A stretch of 64,000 nucleotides of DNA from Dermatemys mawii (taxonomy: Eukaryota > Chordata > Testudines > Dermatemydidae): positions 13,918,660 to 13,982,659 of the forward strand of contig ML677373.1 of the NCBI GenBank assembly GCA_007922305.1, read 5' to 3'. Positions 1-12,200 of the stretch are shown piece by piece. The notes beneath the pieces were generated by a model. The model searched no databases, was not told the DNA's origin, and worked only from the letters and a program-made list of their open reading frames with translations. The translations under genes were made by a program, and so were the position numbers. How positions within the stretch are numbered: position 1 is the stretch's first letter; every line of letters begins with the position of its first letter.

Positions 1-756
1 GAGGTGGCGGGGGAGAAGGGCGAGCGAGGAGAGGTGGCAAAGAGGAGAAGGCCCTTGCTAGCACTGTTTTGTTTTACACAGCTGAGGATGACACTGTTTC
101 CCCTTCATAGCTGTGTCTGATAGGGGCCTGAAGCCCGGTTGTTAAACCTGTACCAGAGCTACAACACTTTAACATATCTAACACTCTGCTCGGGTTTCTC
201 TTTTGGTCTTTGGGCTTTCTCCCATACAGGGAGTTTTTGACCTCTGCCACACATCCCTTCTGAGACACTTTTAATCTTTCTCAGATGCTCACTCAAATGT
301 AGGTGTTTATTCCCTCCCTCCCTTCGAAACTGGTCCTTCCCCCAAATCAACAACTTCATCCTCCAACTACTAGATTGATTGGATCCGTTTTCCTCAGGCT
401 ACATCAAGCCCCGCTGTTCTGAGGAGGTGAGCGCTTCCCATGTGAATTGAAGGGCCCACAAGATACTGGATGCTAAACCTCTTTGCACACATATGTTGAT
501 CTCTGTTTACGTGACAAGCTTGAGTGCTAAAATAAACCCAAGGGGCCAGCCTTGACCCTGATGTAACTGAGGTATTATGGATCCAAGACAGTGCTATGTA
601 TCCTTAAACTGGGGCAACAATTTAGCATCTATACTCCCTGTGGAATTGGCATTCTGTGGTCTCTCTCTGCTTATCTTGCCATAGGGCTGCTTGTGCCTCA
701 GTCTCTTGATCTCTGTGATGTGGTGTGTACCCCACACAGGCTGTGAAGGGGTTAAT

Positions 757-1192
757 CAGGGCTGGTGTAACCACTAGGAGAACTAGGCGGCCGCCTAGGG
801 CTCCAAGTGGTTGAGGGCGCCAAAAAGTGCCTCAGGGGAGGTGGTGGAGTGGAGGTGAGCTGGGGAGGTGGATGGAGGGCCCCGCAGCAAGTAATGGGGC
901 GCGCAGGAGAACCGCTGCCCGCCCCAGCTCATCTCTACTCTGCCTCCTCCGCTGAGCACACCACCCCGCTCTAATTCTCCTACCCTCCCAGGCTTGCCGC
1001 GCTAAGCAGCTGATTGGCACAGCAAGCCTGGGACACGGGAGAAGTGGAGCAGCACGGAGGTGAGCTGGGGCGGGGAGCTGCCGCAGGGGGCGCTCCCTGG
1101 GTGGGGAGCTGCCACGGGAAGGGGCGGGGGGAGGAGAGGGACGCAAGGTGGAAATTTTGCCTAGGGGGCGAAATATCCTTGCACCAGCCCTG
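757..1192. mobile_element. Non-autonomous DNA transposon with 11-bp perfect TIRs
   Basis: Begins CAGGGCTGGTG and ends CACCAGCCCTG, an exact 11-bp inverted repeat. The interior is GC-rich (CTAGGCGGCCGCCTAGGG near the left end, GCCTAGGGGGCGAAAT near the right). No clear target duplication remains. The ends resemble hAT-type elements, but the superfamily is inferred. Open frames across it carry no recognisable protein. Confidence 0.75.
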
Positions 1193-3870
1193 TCCGAATT
1201 GCTCCAGAAACATAATGCTTTATAATCCATTAATATAAATTGTCAAAATCACATGTCAAACTATCCAAACTTGATATCCTTAAATCATCAAATGATATCA
1301 TATTCATTTGCTAGTCCATTTGGAACAAGTTTAATTCACTGGAGTTTGACTAAGTTCTCAAGCAGCATTTGTCTTTAAATTTTAATGATTATTTATGGAA
1401 ATATTTTTTGATGGTTTGTGTGTGTACAGTGAAATTTATCCTCTGTCCCAGGAAAGAAAGTAACCCTTCACACTTAATAGGCAACAAGACAAAGTTCAGT
1501 TCAAAACCCTTCCACTTTAAAAGGGTTTGCAAGTTTTTTTATTTAGATATTAAAAGTGGGGGAAATTCCTTCCTTTCTTGGTTTCTGAACACTGAGGTTT
1601 TGTTTTCAGTTTCAAGCTGTTTCCACTTGCATTGATGTTCCTGGTCATTTTTTCCTGGGCTGAACAATGTGTAGGTGATTGAAGCCAGTCTCTTCCAGTT
1701 GGTGAGGTAGCTTGGTTGCTTCACTGCCCTCTTGTGAGGTGAGGCTGAAGTCACAACACACTTACAATGTTCTCTATATACAGACACACACACCTTCATA
1801 ACCAGTATACATATCTGAACTTGGCTATTCAGTTCAGTGCATTACAAGCTTTCATAAATGATTTTACTTGATGTACCCTTGCAATAAAATAACACAGTGT
1901 GCAATCAGATGGATTAACTGCTTATTTTGCAGAGTTTAAACCTTCTCTTCTCCCCTGGAACTGCCTGGACCCTAATTGTTGTAAGCCTGGCTTGACATGA
2001 GTAAGGTGGAGCCTCACTTCTTGGGCAACAGATTAGGGAGGTAAATGGCAAACTGTAAACAAAATGTCTATGCTCGCTGTGATAAGGCAGAATGCTCACG
2101 GAGCCACTTACAGTGAACAAGATAACAATAGATAAGATAAATCGTGAATTAAAGGTGAGATAGAGAGAAAGTCCTACATGGAGAGCGCATGGATGACACA
2201 TGGTGTACTGGGATTGTTCCTACAAAATGGCTAAGCCAGTTCCAAAATGTGTAATGCAATGTACAGTAAATGTATATAAAGGAAGAGGTTGGCAGTGTAT
2301 GTGTGGTATGCCCTGTACCCACCCCACATGCTTAAGCCTGATCAACTCAAATGTAGTTTGACTGTATGCCAACAATGAGTTCAGAGGTGAGTTGAGTTCT
2401 TGGGAGTGCAGTGGCTAAGGTCTCAAAAGCCACCCCAACATAATTCTAAGTGGATAAGGTCTCTGAGGCTACCCCAACATATCTGTAGTGTGACTTGTAT
2501 CTGCTCATCTGGAGCAGATAACATAGAAATCCCTTAGCATGCAGATCACAACCGAGCATTAAGGGAAATGGCATTGGAAGGACTTAAATATAATGAAGTT
2601 AGCTGAAGAGGTAGGTTAAATCTGAGGGAGGACCCTGTGGGAAGTATTAAGGGTAGACTGGGATTGGGTAAAAAAGGACCTCCAGAGAGTGGTCTGGAAG
2701 GGAAAAAAGAATGCTTGGCAGAAGACAGTAGAGGTCCATTGAATGCCATAAATAAAGTATTGGTTAAGCACTGCAAAGATCTGTTAAAACGCCACTACAA
2801 TATTTTTTTAAAAAATAGGGCCCATTGCCAGCCATGGAAAAATAGTATCTAGTTTATTTCCCCAAGGCAAAGAAAATCCAGAGCAAATAAGCAGTTTCAC
2901 AAAGATTATTTCTGGGGGCTAAAACTTCACAAACAAAATATGCCACCTTAAGGAATGAATGTAAAAAGCATAAAAAGAAAATGAAAGTTGAAAAGAAGAA
3001 AAACTAAATGGAAACAAAATCCTAAAAGGTCAGGGAGAAAACACTGTCTGTTACCTAGAGTATTTGCATAAATCCAAAATAAAAAGGAGCTGTCCTTCAA
3101 GGACTGTATTTAGTGAGTACAGCTTTGCAGGCCAAGTGTGGTAAGTTAAATAAGTGTAAAAATAAACATATTTTTAAAAAGCTTAAAGCTGCCAAAACAA
3201 TGTGTCTAAAAATGGCACCCTGGGAAATACGTAAGTGATATATTTTTAAAGTAAGAAGTTAAAAGAAGCTTTTGCACAAATAAATACTGCAAAGTTTGAA
3301 AGAATTGAGCAGCTGGGGGTTGTGGAACTGTTAAAAAGGATGTTAAGTGTTAAAGAAGAGACTGCTTGGTTTAATAATAAACCCAGTTACGGCAGTATTA
3401 TTCTGTGCAGTCACACCTGGTGAAATCCTTAACAATAAAACAAATTATACAAAGGAGAGATCAGGTGATGATAGCTAGTGCCATATGCTTTTTGTCCTGA
3501 GAAGCCTTTACAGCCATTCATTCTGAAGAAAATAGGCGTTTCCCAGTGAATGTGTCTGTGAGTGATCAGTTTGTCCTGGCTGCTACAGGCAAAGTAACAA
3601 TCTAATTTAAATTATTGAACTATAAATGATTTAGTTAAAACCACTAAAAAGCAAATAGGGATTTCTATACGGCTTGACTGCTTCAAAATTTACTAGTAGA
3701 AATAGAACCTGGGTACAGGTGGGCGGAAGGGTGGAACTTAGAGCAACGCAAGAGATGTTAATCGGCTCAAATAATCGATTTGTCCCCTCCCCGCCTTTTT
3801 TTTTTTAACAATTTAATTCTGCCTTACAAGAGTGGGCCAGAATTAGAGCCCATATAGGGGGTATATCTCT

Positions 3871-4030
3871 GCCAGAAGCTGGGAATGAATGACAGGGCAC
3901 AGATTACTTGGTGATTATCTGTTTAATTCATTCCCTCTGGGGCACCTGTCATTGGCCACTGTCAGAAGACAGGATACTGGGCTATGTACCTCTGGTCTTA
4001 TCCAGTATGGCCATTCTTATGTTCTTATGA
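3871..4030 (+). mobile_element. CR1 LINE 3' end fragment
   Basis: 5'-truncated CR1 copy recognised by GAAGCTGGGAATGAATGACA, then CATTGGCCACTGTCAGAAGA, and the end CCAGTATGGCCATTCTTATG followed by TTCTTATGA. This is a well known sauropsid CR1 3' UTR, of a different subfamily from the copy ending at 38797. Confidence 0.85.
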
Positions 4031-5618
4031 ACTCCTTGGGAACAATGAGGTCCAATTTTCCAGGGATTCTCCATGTCCCTACACAACAGGGTACTGGAGG
4101 CAGGAGAGGACCAGAGGAGGTAATCAGGCTGGAATGGTGTATACACAGCTGTTTAAATCATCCAACCATTGATACCCTGATGGAGCAATGATTTCCCGTG
4201 GCCCTCAGGGCAACACAAGGGACATAATCGCTTGACCTCCTTGCCCCAAACTCCAGCACATAGAGTAGATTTTGCCCAGGCTGGTTAACAAAGTGGTTTA
4301 GAATAAATCTTCTAAAGGTAAATAAAACAGTATCTAATTTCCCATAATATTTTAGAAGCAGCTGCAAGTTCCAAGGATCCTGCATCTCTGGCTGTAGCAT
4401 TGCCCTGGGCCTAGGATGATTGAGATCCAAACCTGCAGTGCACTGTACAGTACAGAATCTGTATGACCTGGCCATGCGCCATATTGTGGGTCCAATCCTG
4501 CTTCTGGTGGCAGACCTCTCAATAACTTTTGTGGGATCAGGAGCAGGTTCTGTATCTGTAAAGAAAGGGCTTGTCTCATTTGCTTTGCTGCAAATTGCCA
4601 ATAATCTTTGGCATCCAGGGAAGTGTCCATGGACTTTGAGTTCTAGGTTTAAACCAGATCAGGAGCACTTGGCTCTTATCAGCAAGAAACAAGAGCGTAG
4701 GTCACAGTTGCACAGCAGATCTGCCAAGTTGCCCCATTTGGAATGAATTTGGAGGCATATTTTAAGACCTGTGGTTTAGTTAGAGGCAGTTAAAATCTTA
4801 CTTAACCCTAGGCAAGATTTCACTCATTCATACTGTTGCTGTTTTGACAACCTTGACCGTGTGCCCTCATTTCGCCAGAGAGGTCAGTCACAGGGATTTC
4901 TGCATATTACCTGGATTAATGTGTAACTGGGATTCACCCATGTACGCTGATAATCTAACTGTGGGGAGGTTAGACTGATGTCAAATTTGTGATTATTAAT
5001 TATCTTATTGCACTTATTTTTAGATCTTTGGGTCAGAGCCTGTGTTTTCGTCTCTTTGGGATGCTCCCATATGTGACACTGACAATTGACATGGTGCTTT
5101 ATCAACTCAGATGAAAATACATTATTTTTGCCCTGAATAACTTACAGTAAATGCAATCGGCCAGGCATATAGTGAGGCTCACTGACAATCGATGGATTGT
5201 AGCTGTAACCAAGTGGTACCCATGGGAACTTAAATGACCCCTCAGCCGACCTCCCAAGAGATGGGAAGATTTTATCATGAAAAACATGGCCGCACGTGGA
5301 GAAGGAAGGCCAGAATATGAGAAGAATGGAAGACATGTTGTGATTGGCACAATCTATACGAGGGCTGAAGGTGACCTTACAGTCAAAGGCTCCGATCCCA
5401 CAATCACTTATGCACATGCATAAATTTACTCCTGTATTTACATATTGATTTTAATAGGACTATCTCACATGAATGAAGTAACATATGTGATTAGTGTTTG
5501 CTGGACTGACACCAAAATAAGAGAGATAACAGGGTAGGAGTACAATCTAAGAGCAGGTGGATGGAAGGAATATCAGTGAGGAGAGTGGAGTCAGGATTTA
5601 ATAAAGGAAGTTACACTA

Positions 5619-5690
5619 AGGGCCGAATTCTCTGCTTTTTTACAATGGTGTAAATCAAGAGTAACTCCATTGAACTCTGTGGCATTCCAT
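5619..5690. repeat. Short palindromic element
   Basis: AGGGCCGAATTCTCTGCTTT then AATGGTGTAAATCAAGAGTA and CTCCATTGAACTCTGTGG: one half of the same family. Confidence 0.45.
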
Positions 5691-5954
5691 GAGTGTGAGA
5701 AAAGAATCAGAGTGCTGTGGCTTAGGGTGCTTCCATTTTTGGATGCCCATCTTGTGACTCTCTCAAAGACCCTGAATATCAGAAAGTGCTGGGCACTCAC
5801 CCTCTGAAAATCAGGCCTGGTTAAGCTGCCCCTATTTGAGCACCCAAAAGCATCAGTCTCTGTTGTAAAATCTGGCTTCTGCATTTTAATTTTCCAGCCT
5901 TTATTCCTACTGTGCTGCAGGGAGGGAGGATGTAACTTGTGGTAGGCTCTCCTC

Positions 5955-6170
5955 AAGGCTGAGATCAGGGCTCCACTGTGCTAGGGACTGTACAGACGCA
6001 TCATAAGACACAGTCCCCCTCCTAAAGACCTTGCATTCTGCCTACACATGATGGACAAAGAGTGGGCAGGAAACGGAAGCACAGGGCGGTGAAATGACTT
6101 GCCTGAGATCAGTGACTGAGCCAGAAATAGAACCCAGGTCTCCTGAGTCACAGTCCAGTGCCCGCTGATA
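5955..6170 (-). mobile_element. MIR-like SINE, nearly full length
   Basis: On the minus strand the order is GACTCAGGAGACCTGGGTTC, GGCAAGTCATTTCACCGCCC, then TGTACAGTCCCTAGCACAGT, the head, core and tail of a MIR-type SINE. Confidence 0.75.
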
Positions 6171-8507
6171 ACGTTATTTAGTTACCGTTTGTATGGTACT
6201 TCAAAGATGTAAAAGGTTCAGTTCCTAGCACTGACACCAGGATTAAATATTTATATCAGTGCTACATGTTCACGACTATTGCTAAGTGTACTGAGGCTAT
6301 CAGAAATGTAGGCAGGCTTGTATAGACACTTGCCCTCACATAGCTCTGTCCTCCCTTATCAAAGGGTATAGTTAAGGTTTGCCACGTCTCTGCTTCCATA
6401 CATCTTCAGTTACATAAAGGGGAACTCAGGCCTCCAGTTCAAGGGATCTGTGTCAGCAGATCACTGAGTTTGCTAGAGGAAAGTGAAGGCAGGAGCAGCT
6501 TCTCTGTCTGAGTGAGCCTGAGTGGCTGAATCAGAAAGGGGCAGGAATGTCAAACAGGCTGCTGCATATGAACCTCATCTACCTCCTCAGAGAAACTGTT
6601 GTGAAACCTACCCTAGACATGGCTTAATGCTGCCTAGGCTTTGGCAAGTGCTGTGTCCACGTGGTGCTGGTTGACACTGGAATGCTAGTGCCCAGCACGG
6701 GCAGCTCTCATTTTACAATTGGAGTAATTTTTGCAGCACCCTTTGTCCTTAAGGTTAATTGCTGCTGGGATCGGCTCAGGGTTGCTTTCTCCCTGTGTCT
6801 GGGTGCTGCATAGAGCTGGGTACCTCTGTTTTCCAGGGCTGGTGTTTCGATCTGCCTTGATCCTTTAAGTGTGGGGATCAGAATTCGGTGTTTCTGGAAT
6901 AGCGGTGCAGCTCCCAGCTGCTCTTCCTACCCGGTGAAGCCATGTGGGTAGCTGGGCTCCAAGACACAGGGAGATGCATGATGGTTATGGCATGTTTGAA
7001 GCTAGTGGTTTGGGAAGTGGGAGCTGCACTTGTAAAGTGAACGGAGCTGAAGGACATTTGATAAGTTATGTAACAGAGTCAGATGTTTCTGGGAAACAGA
7101 TGCCAAGTTGTGGTCAGGCAATTTAAGGTTAGATGAAGGGAGGCAGATGTTAGGGGAGAGGCAGTTTGGAAAATAGGTAGGTAGGGGACAAATGTTAAAA
7201 AAGGGACAGTCTTGGGTTGGGGAGGGTTGGTACAACTGAGGCAGCTTGGGGGTGCAGATAACAAAGGAACAGATAGTAGGTTGTTTATGGTAGGGTAGAA
7301 TCCAGGGAAAAGGGACAATTTGGGAACAGGAGACAGTGGCAGGACAGATAATGAGCTTCAAAATTCTCAGTCTCTGTATCCATCCCCCCACCCTTCAATT
7401 AATTTAAAGGTGTCCTTTATCTCTCTCTGGGTGTGTAGTAGTGATGTGCTGCCCCTATTTTAACAAGGGGCTCCGGCTCATGCAGACATGTTCCTCTTAG
7501 TTTGTGCAATACTCCATGTCCCAGAAGATGCTGGAGCAGGATTAGGAAATCTGTTCTTTGTTTAAATGGAAACGCGACGTTTTCTCACAACAGGAACCAA
7601 GCTGGGTAGCAGCGGCGCCACTGAGCTAACAAACTTGAGACGAAGCAGCTGCAAGTGTCCATGTGTTGCTTCCAAGAAATACTCATAGTATGTTGATATA
7701 TCCCAAAGTGTGTCACTGTACATGGGGAGGAAGGGATTGCAGTAGGTTCTGGAGGGGCAAATCTTTCCCCACGACATTCCCCTCTCCCAGTTACCTCTCC
7801 TTTGGTGCAGTCTGGCCCATTCTAAAGGCAAATCAGTAACATGCCACTTCTGGCAGGATGATTGAGCAGCATCCTGAGAAGTGAGTGTGTGTCCCCGTGT
7901 GTGTGTGTGTGTCCATCTGAGGCAGAGACATCCACACATACACCCCTTCCATTTTAACAAGGGTGGTGGAATCTGTATAGATGTGCAGCTGGCTGGGCGG
8001 ACAACTGGTAAAGCTCAAGCTACTGGGAGAGAGTGGAGCTGATCTAGTGAAGTTGAGAGACGTCTGTGAGTTGCTGAAGCTACTGCAAATACCCAAGCAG
8101 TCTGCTGTCTTGCTTGACCTTACATGCAGCACCTCAGTGTGTGCTGCTGGTTGCTTTTCCGGACATAAACCAGGACAGGCTCTTGTCCCAAAGAGTTTCC
8201 CACCTATGCAGAACAGATAAAACAACACTTCTTATGTTCTTCCATCTGTTTTCACCCAGGCTCATTTGTCCTGGCCTAAGTGTTACCCTTAGGTAACAGA
8301 TTTTCTTTTTCTCCTGCCTCCCACTTCCCCACCTCTAGGGTTGGAGTTCATCTTCTCTGTGGACACTGCCTCTTAAAGAGACTTTCCCCTGCGAGTAGGG
8401 TTGTGAGTAGCATGTCAGTGCTGGGAAGAGAGTGTATTGTGAACTGAAGAGTGCAGGTGCCAGGGGTTATATGGATGGCCTTGCCACCAAATGCCTTTCA
8501 AGCCTGG

Positions 8508-8935
8508 TGTGGGAGCTCGCTGGGGAGGGACCTTGCCCACAGAAGTGGCTGGGGCAGTCTGGAGTGGTGTGGGAGCTCACTGGGGCCACCCCGGAGCCAA
8601 TGGGAGCTCGCTAGGGAGCGACCCGCCTGCAGAAGAGCCTGGGGCGATGTGGGGCAGCCCCAGTGGGAGCTCGCTGGGACGAGACCCGCCTGCAGAAGAG
8701 CCTGGGGTGATCCGGGGCCGCGGGGGAGCTCGCTGGGGCGGGACCCGCCTGCAGAAGAGCCTGGGGTGATCCGGGGCCGCGGGGGAGCTCGCTGGGGCGG
8801 GACCCGCCTGCAGAAGAGCCTGGGGCGGTCCGGGGCCGCGGGGGAGCTCGCTGGGGCGGGACCCGCCTGCAGAAGAGCCTGGGGTGATCTGAGGCCGTCC
8901 GTGCGGGAGCTCGCTGGGAGGGACCCGCCTGCCGA
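8508..8935 (+). repeat. 59-bp minisatellite upstream of ACSF2
   Basis: About eight tandem copies marked by the motif GGGAGCTCGCTGGG near 8512, 8571, 8601, 8665, 8725, 8784, 8843 and 8906. The central copies are spaced exactly 59 bases; outer copies have diverged (one spacing of 63, one partial copy). Several copies share GACCCGCCTGCAGAAGAGCC. The array ends about 200 bases before the ACSF2 ATG, so it lies in or beside the promoter. It keeps long open frames but 59 is not a multiple of three, so it is not coding. Confidence 0.9.
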
Positions 8936-9138
8936 AGTTTCTTTCACCTTCCTGCGCGCACCCCGGCGCCTGCTCCGCCCCTCGCCGGGCCGAGCTGTGG
9001 CTGTTCCGCGTTCAGAGCGTTACCCGCCCAAACCCGCTCCCGGGCCGCAGCCGCCGCCGCCGCGCCAGTGCCCGCCGCTGGCTGCTGTCCCCGCCGGCGT
9101 GAGGCTGGGTTCTGGGGCGCAGCTCCCTCTGCCCCGCC
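8936..9138 (+). promoter_or_regulatory. ACSF2: ACSF2 CpG-rich promoter and 5' UTR
   Basis: GC- and CpG-dense segment directly upstream of the ATG, without a TATA box. A GC box core (CCGCCC) lies at 8975-8980 and a TGCGCGCA palindrome, like a NRF-1 half site, at 8953-8960; both would suit a housekeeping mitochondrial gene. The transcription start cannot be fixed from sequence alone. Confidence 0.6.
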
Positions 9139-9230
9139 ATGGCTAGCGCCGCCGGGCTGAAGCTGGTGGCTCGGGAGGCGCTGGCTGCGCTGGGGAAGCG
9201 CCCGGGGCTCCGGGGGGCTCAGCGGGTCAG
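9139..9230 (+). CDS. ACSF2: ACSF2 coding exon 1
   Basis: Starts at ATG in the context GCCATGG and codes residues 1-30 plus two bases of codon 31. The peptide [20 protein letters not shown] and what follows is rich in Ala, Leu, Arg and Lys with a single acidic residue, as expected of a mitochondrial presequence. The donor is GTAAAA. A run of 12 G begins 10 bases into the intron. Confidence 0.93.
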
Positions 9231-12200
9231 GTAAAACTGCGGGGGGGGGGGGAGGGGAGGCGCCGTTCAGGGCTAGCTGGGGGAGGCAGGTGCCCGAGGG
9301 GGGCTCCTGAGGGGAGGTGGCAGTTGGGGGGGGGTTGGCAGGTGCAGGGGGGTGATGCAGTTGGGCAGGTTGCCTGGAGAAGGGCAGTTTGGGGTAGGTG
9401 GGGGCTGTATGCCAAATGGGGTAGTTGGAAGAGGGGGCAGATGCCAGGGGAGGGGGTGAAGAAGCTAATTTGCTGCCCCCCTCCCCTGTGCTCTGTGTTT
9501 CTGCCCTCAGCCCTTTTTGATTCTTCTCACTCCGTGGTTCTCAACCTTGTCAATACCAGGGGCCCGCTGGCCACCTTCCTAAACTGCCAGGGAGAGCCCA
9601 GGGACCGGCCCCCTGAGAAACACTGCTCCAGCTCACCCTGTATCCCCAGAGCAATGGGTGGTGCTCAGTCCCTTGGGCAGTTCCCTACAACTTGGGAGCC
9701 CCATGGAGGGGCTGGAGGCTGTGCTTCAAGTGGGGAAGGGGCGCTTGTAAGGGGTCACAGGGCGCTTATAAGGGGTCACAGGCCTGGCTTTTTTTTAAAT
9801 TGAGTTGGGTCTGTGAGGGGCCCACTTTACATTCTGCTTTGCCAAACCTGCTACCCTTCGATTATACTAGACCCTGCCCCTCACCCACATTTTTTTCAGA
9901 TCCCCTGAAGCACTGGTTGGAGGCTGTGACTTTGGGCACTGGGGAATTCACAGGGAGCAAGGGCATCTCAGTGCAGTCTCCTGGCCCAGATCCAGTCTTT
10001 CCTTCCCCATCATGTATTCTTGAGGGCGATCATGTGAAAACCTCTCTCAAGTGGCTCCTCCAGCTAGTTCTGTGTTACTGATCCCAGCAGTTGATTTTGC
10101 TTGACTCTGTCACTGCTCTTTGCTATTCAACAGGAGCCCTCTGGGGCAGCATGGGACCTAACAGAAGTGACCTTACAATTGCAGATCCCCAAGCTATATG
10201 GGGCAAAGGTGTTGGGAGGGAGGCATTGTGGGGTGAGTTGTTCCTGTGCAGCTGGCTGGGAGATGAAGCTACTGTATTATGGACCTGGAAATGGTCCTTT
10301 GTCTTGCTTGGTCTTAAAGCTGGCTCTGGGACAGGTGGTGGGAAAGGGCAGATGGCTCCAGTCATGGAGTTTTCAAATCCCACCTGCCCTACGGGAAGGG
10401 AGTGGCTTTTTCATGAACTCAATTGAATTCCCAGCAGTGCAGTTGAAATTAAGGTTCATCCCAGCAGCAAATTGGAGGAAATACCCATTTTCCTTTTCAT
10501 TGTATAATTTCTACCTATTCTTTTATAACAAGAGGTGGGGGCCAGGAGGGAGGTGTTTGTCTGTGGCTCAGAGACCAGACTGGGGTTGGGAGTGCCTTCA
10601 ATGGCAAGGAAACCTGACACTGTTCTCATGAAATAACAGCTGCCTCTGTGTGGGGAGGTAGGCTCCCTTGTGGTCTGGAATCCAACCCAGGCCTGTCATA
10701 AGAGTGGGTCTGGGTTCAAGGTTCTGGGTGTCTTACTGAAACTCTTCAGAGCAGATTTGTTGTGCGGAAGGGAGGGGGCGGTGGAAACTTTAAGCCAAAA
10801 TTCTTCCAGGATTCAGAATGTGAAGGCTCCTTAAATCTCAGGAAGCTTCCAAGTTCTAGATGTATAGATAATAAAGCCAGGAGGCACCATGAGGATCCCA
10901 GAATCTGATCTCTTATATAACACAGACTGTAGGATTGCTCTGAATTAATTCCTGTTTGAACTGGAGAATATCTTTAAGAAGAATATCTATTCTTGGTTTA
11001 AAAATCCCCTAGTTCAAAGCTAGTTTCTGGGAAGTTAAACTGGAGATGGGTTTGTCTAAAACAGGGGTCGGCAACCTTTGAGAAGTGGTGTGCCAAGTTT
11101 TCATTTATTCACTCTAATTTAATGTTTCGCATGCCAGTAATGCATTTTAATGTTTTTAGAAGGTCTCTTTCTAGAAGTCTATAATATATCACTAAACTAT
11201 TGTTGTATGTAAAGTAAATAAGGTTTTAAAAATGTTTAAGAAGCTTCATTTAAAATTAAATTAAAATGCAGAGCCCCCTGGACCAGTGGCCAGGACCTGG
11301 GCAGTGTGAGTGCCACTGAAAATCAGTTTGCGTGCTTCCGTCGGCATCCATGCCATAGGTTGCCTACCCCTGGTCTAAAATGTCTGCCTTTAAGAGTGGG
11401 GAAGATGTGAGGAAACAACAGAATGGGGCAAATTTTCCTTTCCACCCCCACCCTGCAAAAATTGCAATTTAGGTCCATTAGAGTCTCAGTCATGAGCTGC
11501 TGTAGTGCTGGGGGAGGGAGTCTCCCCAGAGCAGGTGGAAACTGGGTTGGGGAGGAGTTCATGAGCTTTCCCCATTGTGCACTTGGCCTTCAGGAGCTGC
11601 CCAGACAAGCAGAGGGGAGGATGCCAGACAGGGGACTAATGACCCTTGTGGTTATGTAGCCAGAGCCCTCTCTTGTGCTTCGTTGCGGGGGGGAGGGAGC
11701 ATGCTGATGTACATGCATTGCTTCCCCAGGGCCCATGCACACTGTGCCAAGTCCCTTTCCCTTTCTGTGGTAATTTCTATAGGGGACAATATTAGAAGTC
11801 GAGAAAGAAGGCCACTTATCTTGAATCAACAAGTGCAGAGAGGTGGTTGAGGCTGTGCAGAGATAAATGCGGCTCCTCGTCATCTCCGAGAGTGCCTGTG
11901 TATGCACCGTGCTTTCCGCCTGTCCCCACCAGGAAGGAGATCTTTTGGCTTTAGCTGCCCCGCTCCTGCGGGAGGAGAAGGAGGTGGTGCAGATATCGAA
12001 CAAACATCCCTGTGTCTCTGATACATGTCTGTGCTCTGCGCTGACAGCAGAGTCTGTTCTGACCCCCAGGAAGGGCCTCCTCTTTGCAGGCCCTGCTGCT
12101 ATGGTTGGCTCCTTATCTGACACCAGAGACTGTTTTGGCACCAGAATCTGTTGCTAAGGCAATGTATGTGCTTTCGGGGGAGAGTGCTTTCATTTGGCAG

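Larger units (their letters stand above)
1..8507. other. Intergenic region upstream of ACSF2
   Basis: No protein-coding exon I can support. Contains the inverted-repeat transposon at 757-1192, the CR1 end at 3871-4030, the SINE at 5955-6170 and palindromic remnants. A TATA-like TATATAAAGG at 2273-2282 followed by about 1 kb of A-rich DNA might be a very old LTR-type insertion, but nothing else supports it. Long stretches (for example 6200-8400) show nothing recognisable. Confidence 0.6.

Noticed and set aside
74..359. Possible degenerate zinc-finger remnants on the minus strand.
   Set aside because: No C2H2 spacing is present; the resemblance is limited to a few His and Lys residues.
2230..3500. 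TATA-like TATATAAAGG followed by A-rich sequence, suggesting an old LTR retroelement.
   Set aside because: No paired LTR, primer-binding site or recognisable protein; kept only as a remark on the intergenic region.
8451..9146. 231-codon open frame upstream of ACSF2.
   Set aside because: Produced by the GC-rich 59-bp minisatellite; its frame is unrelated to the ACSF2 ATG and the unit length is not a multiple of three.
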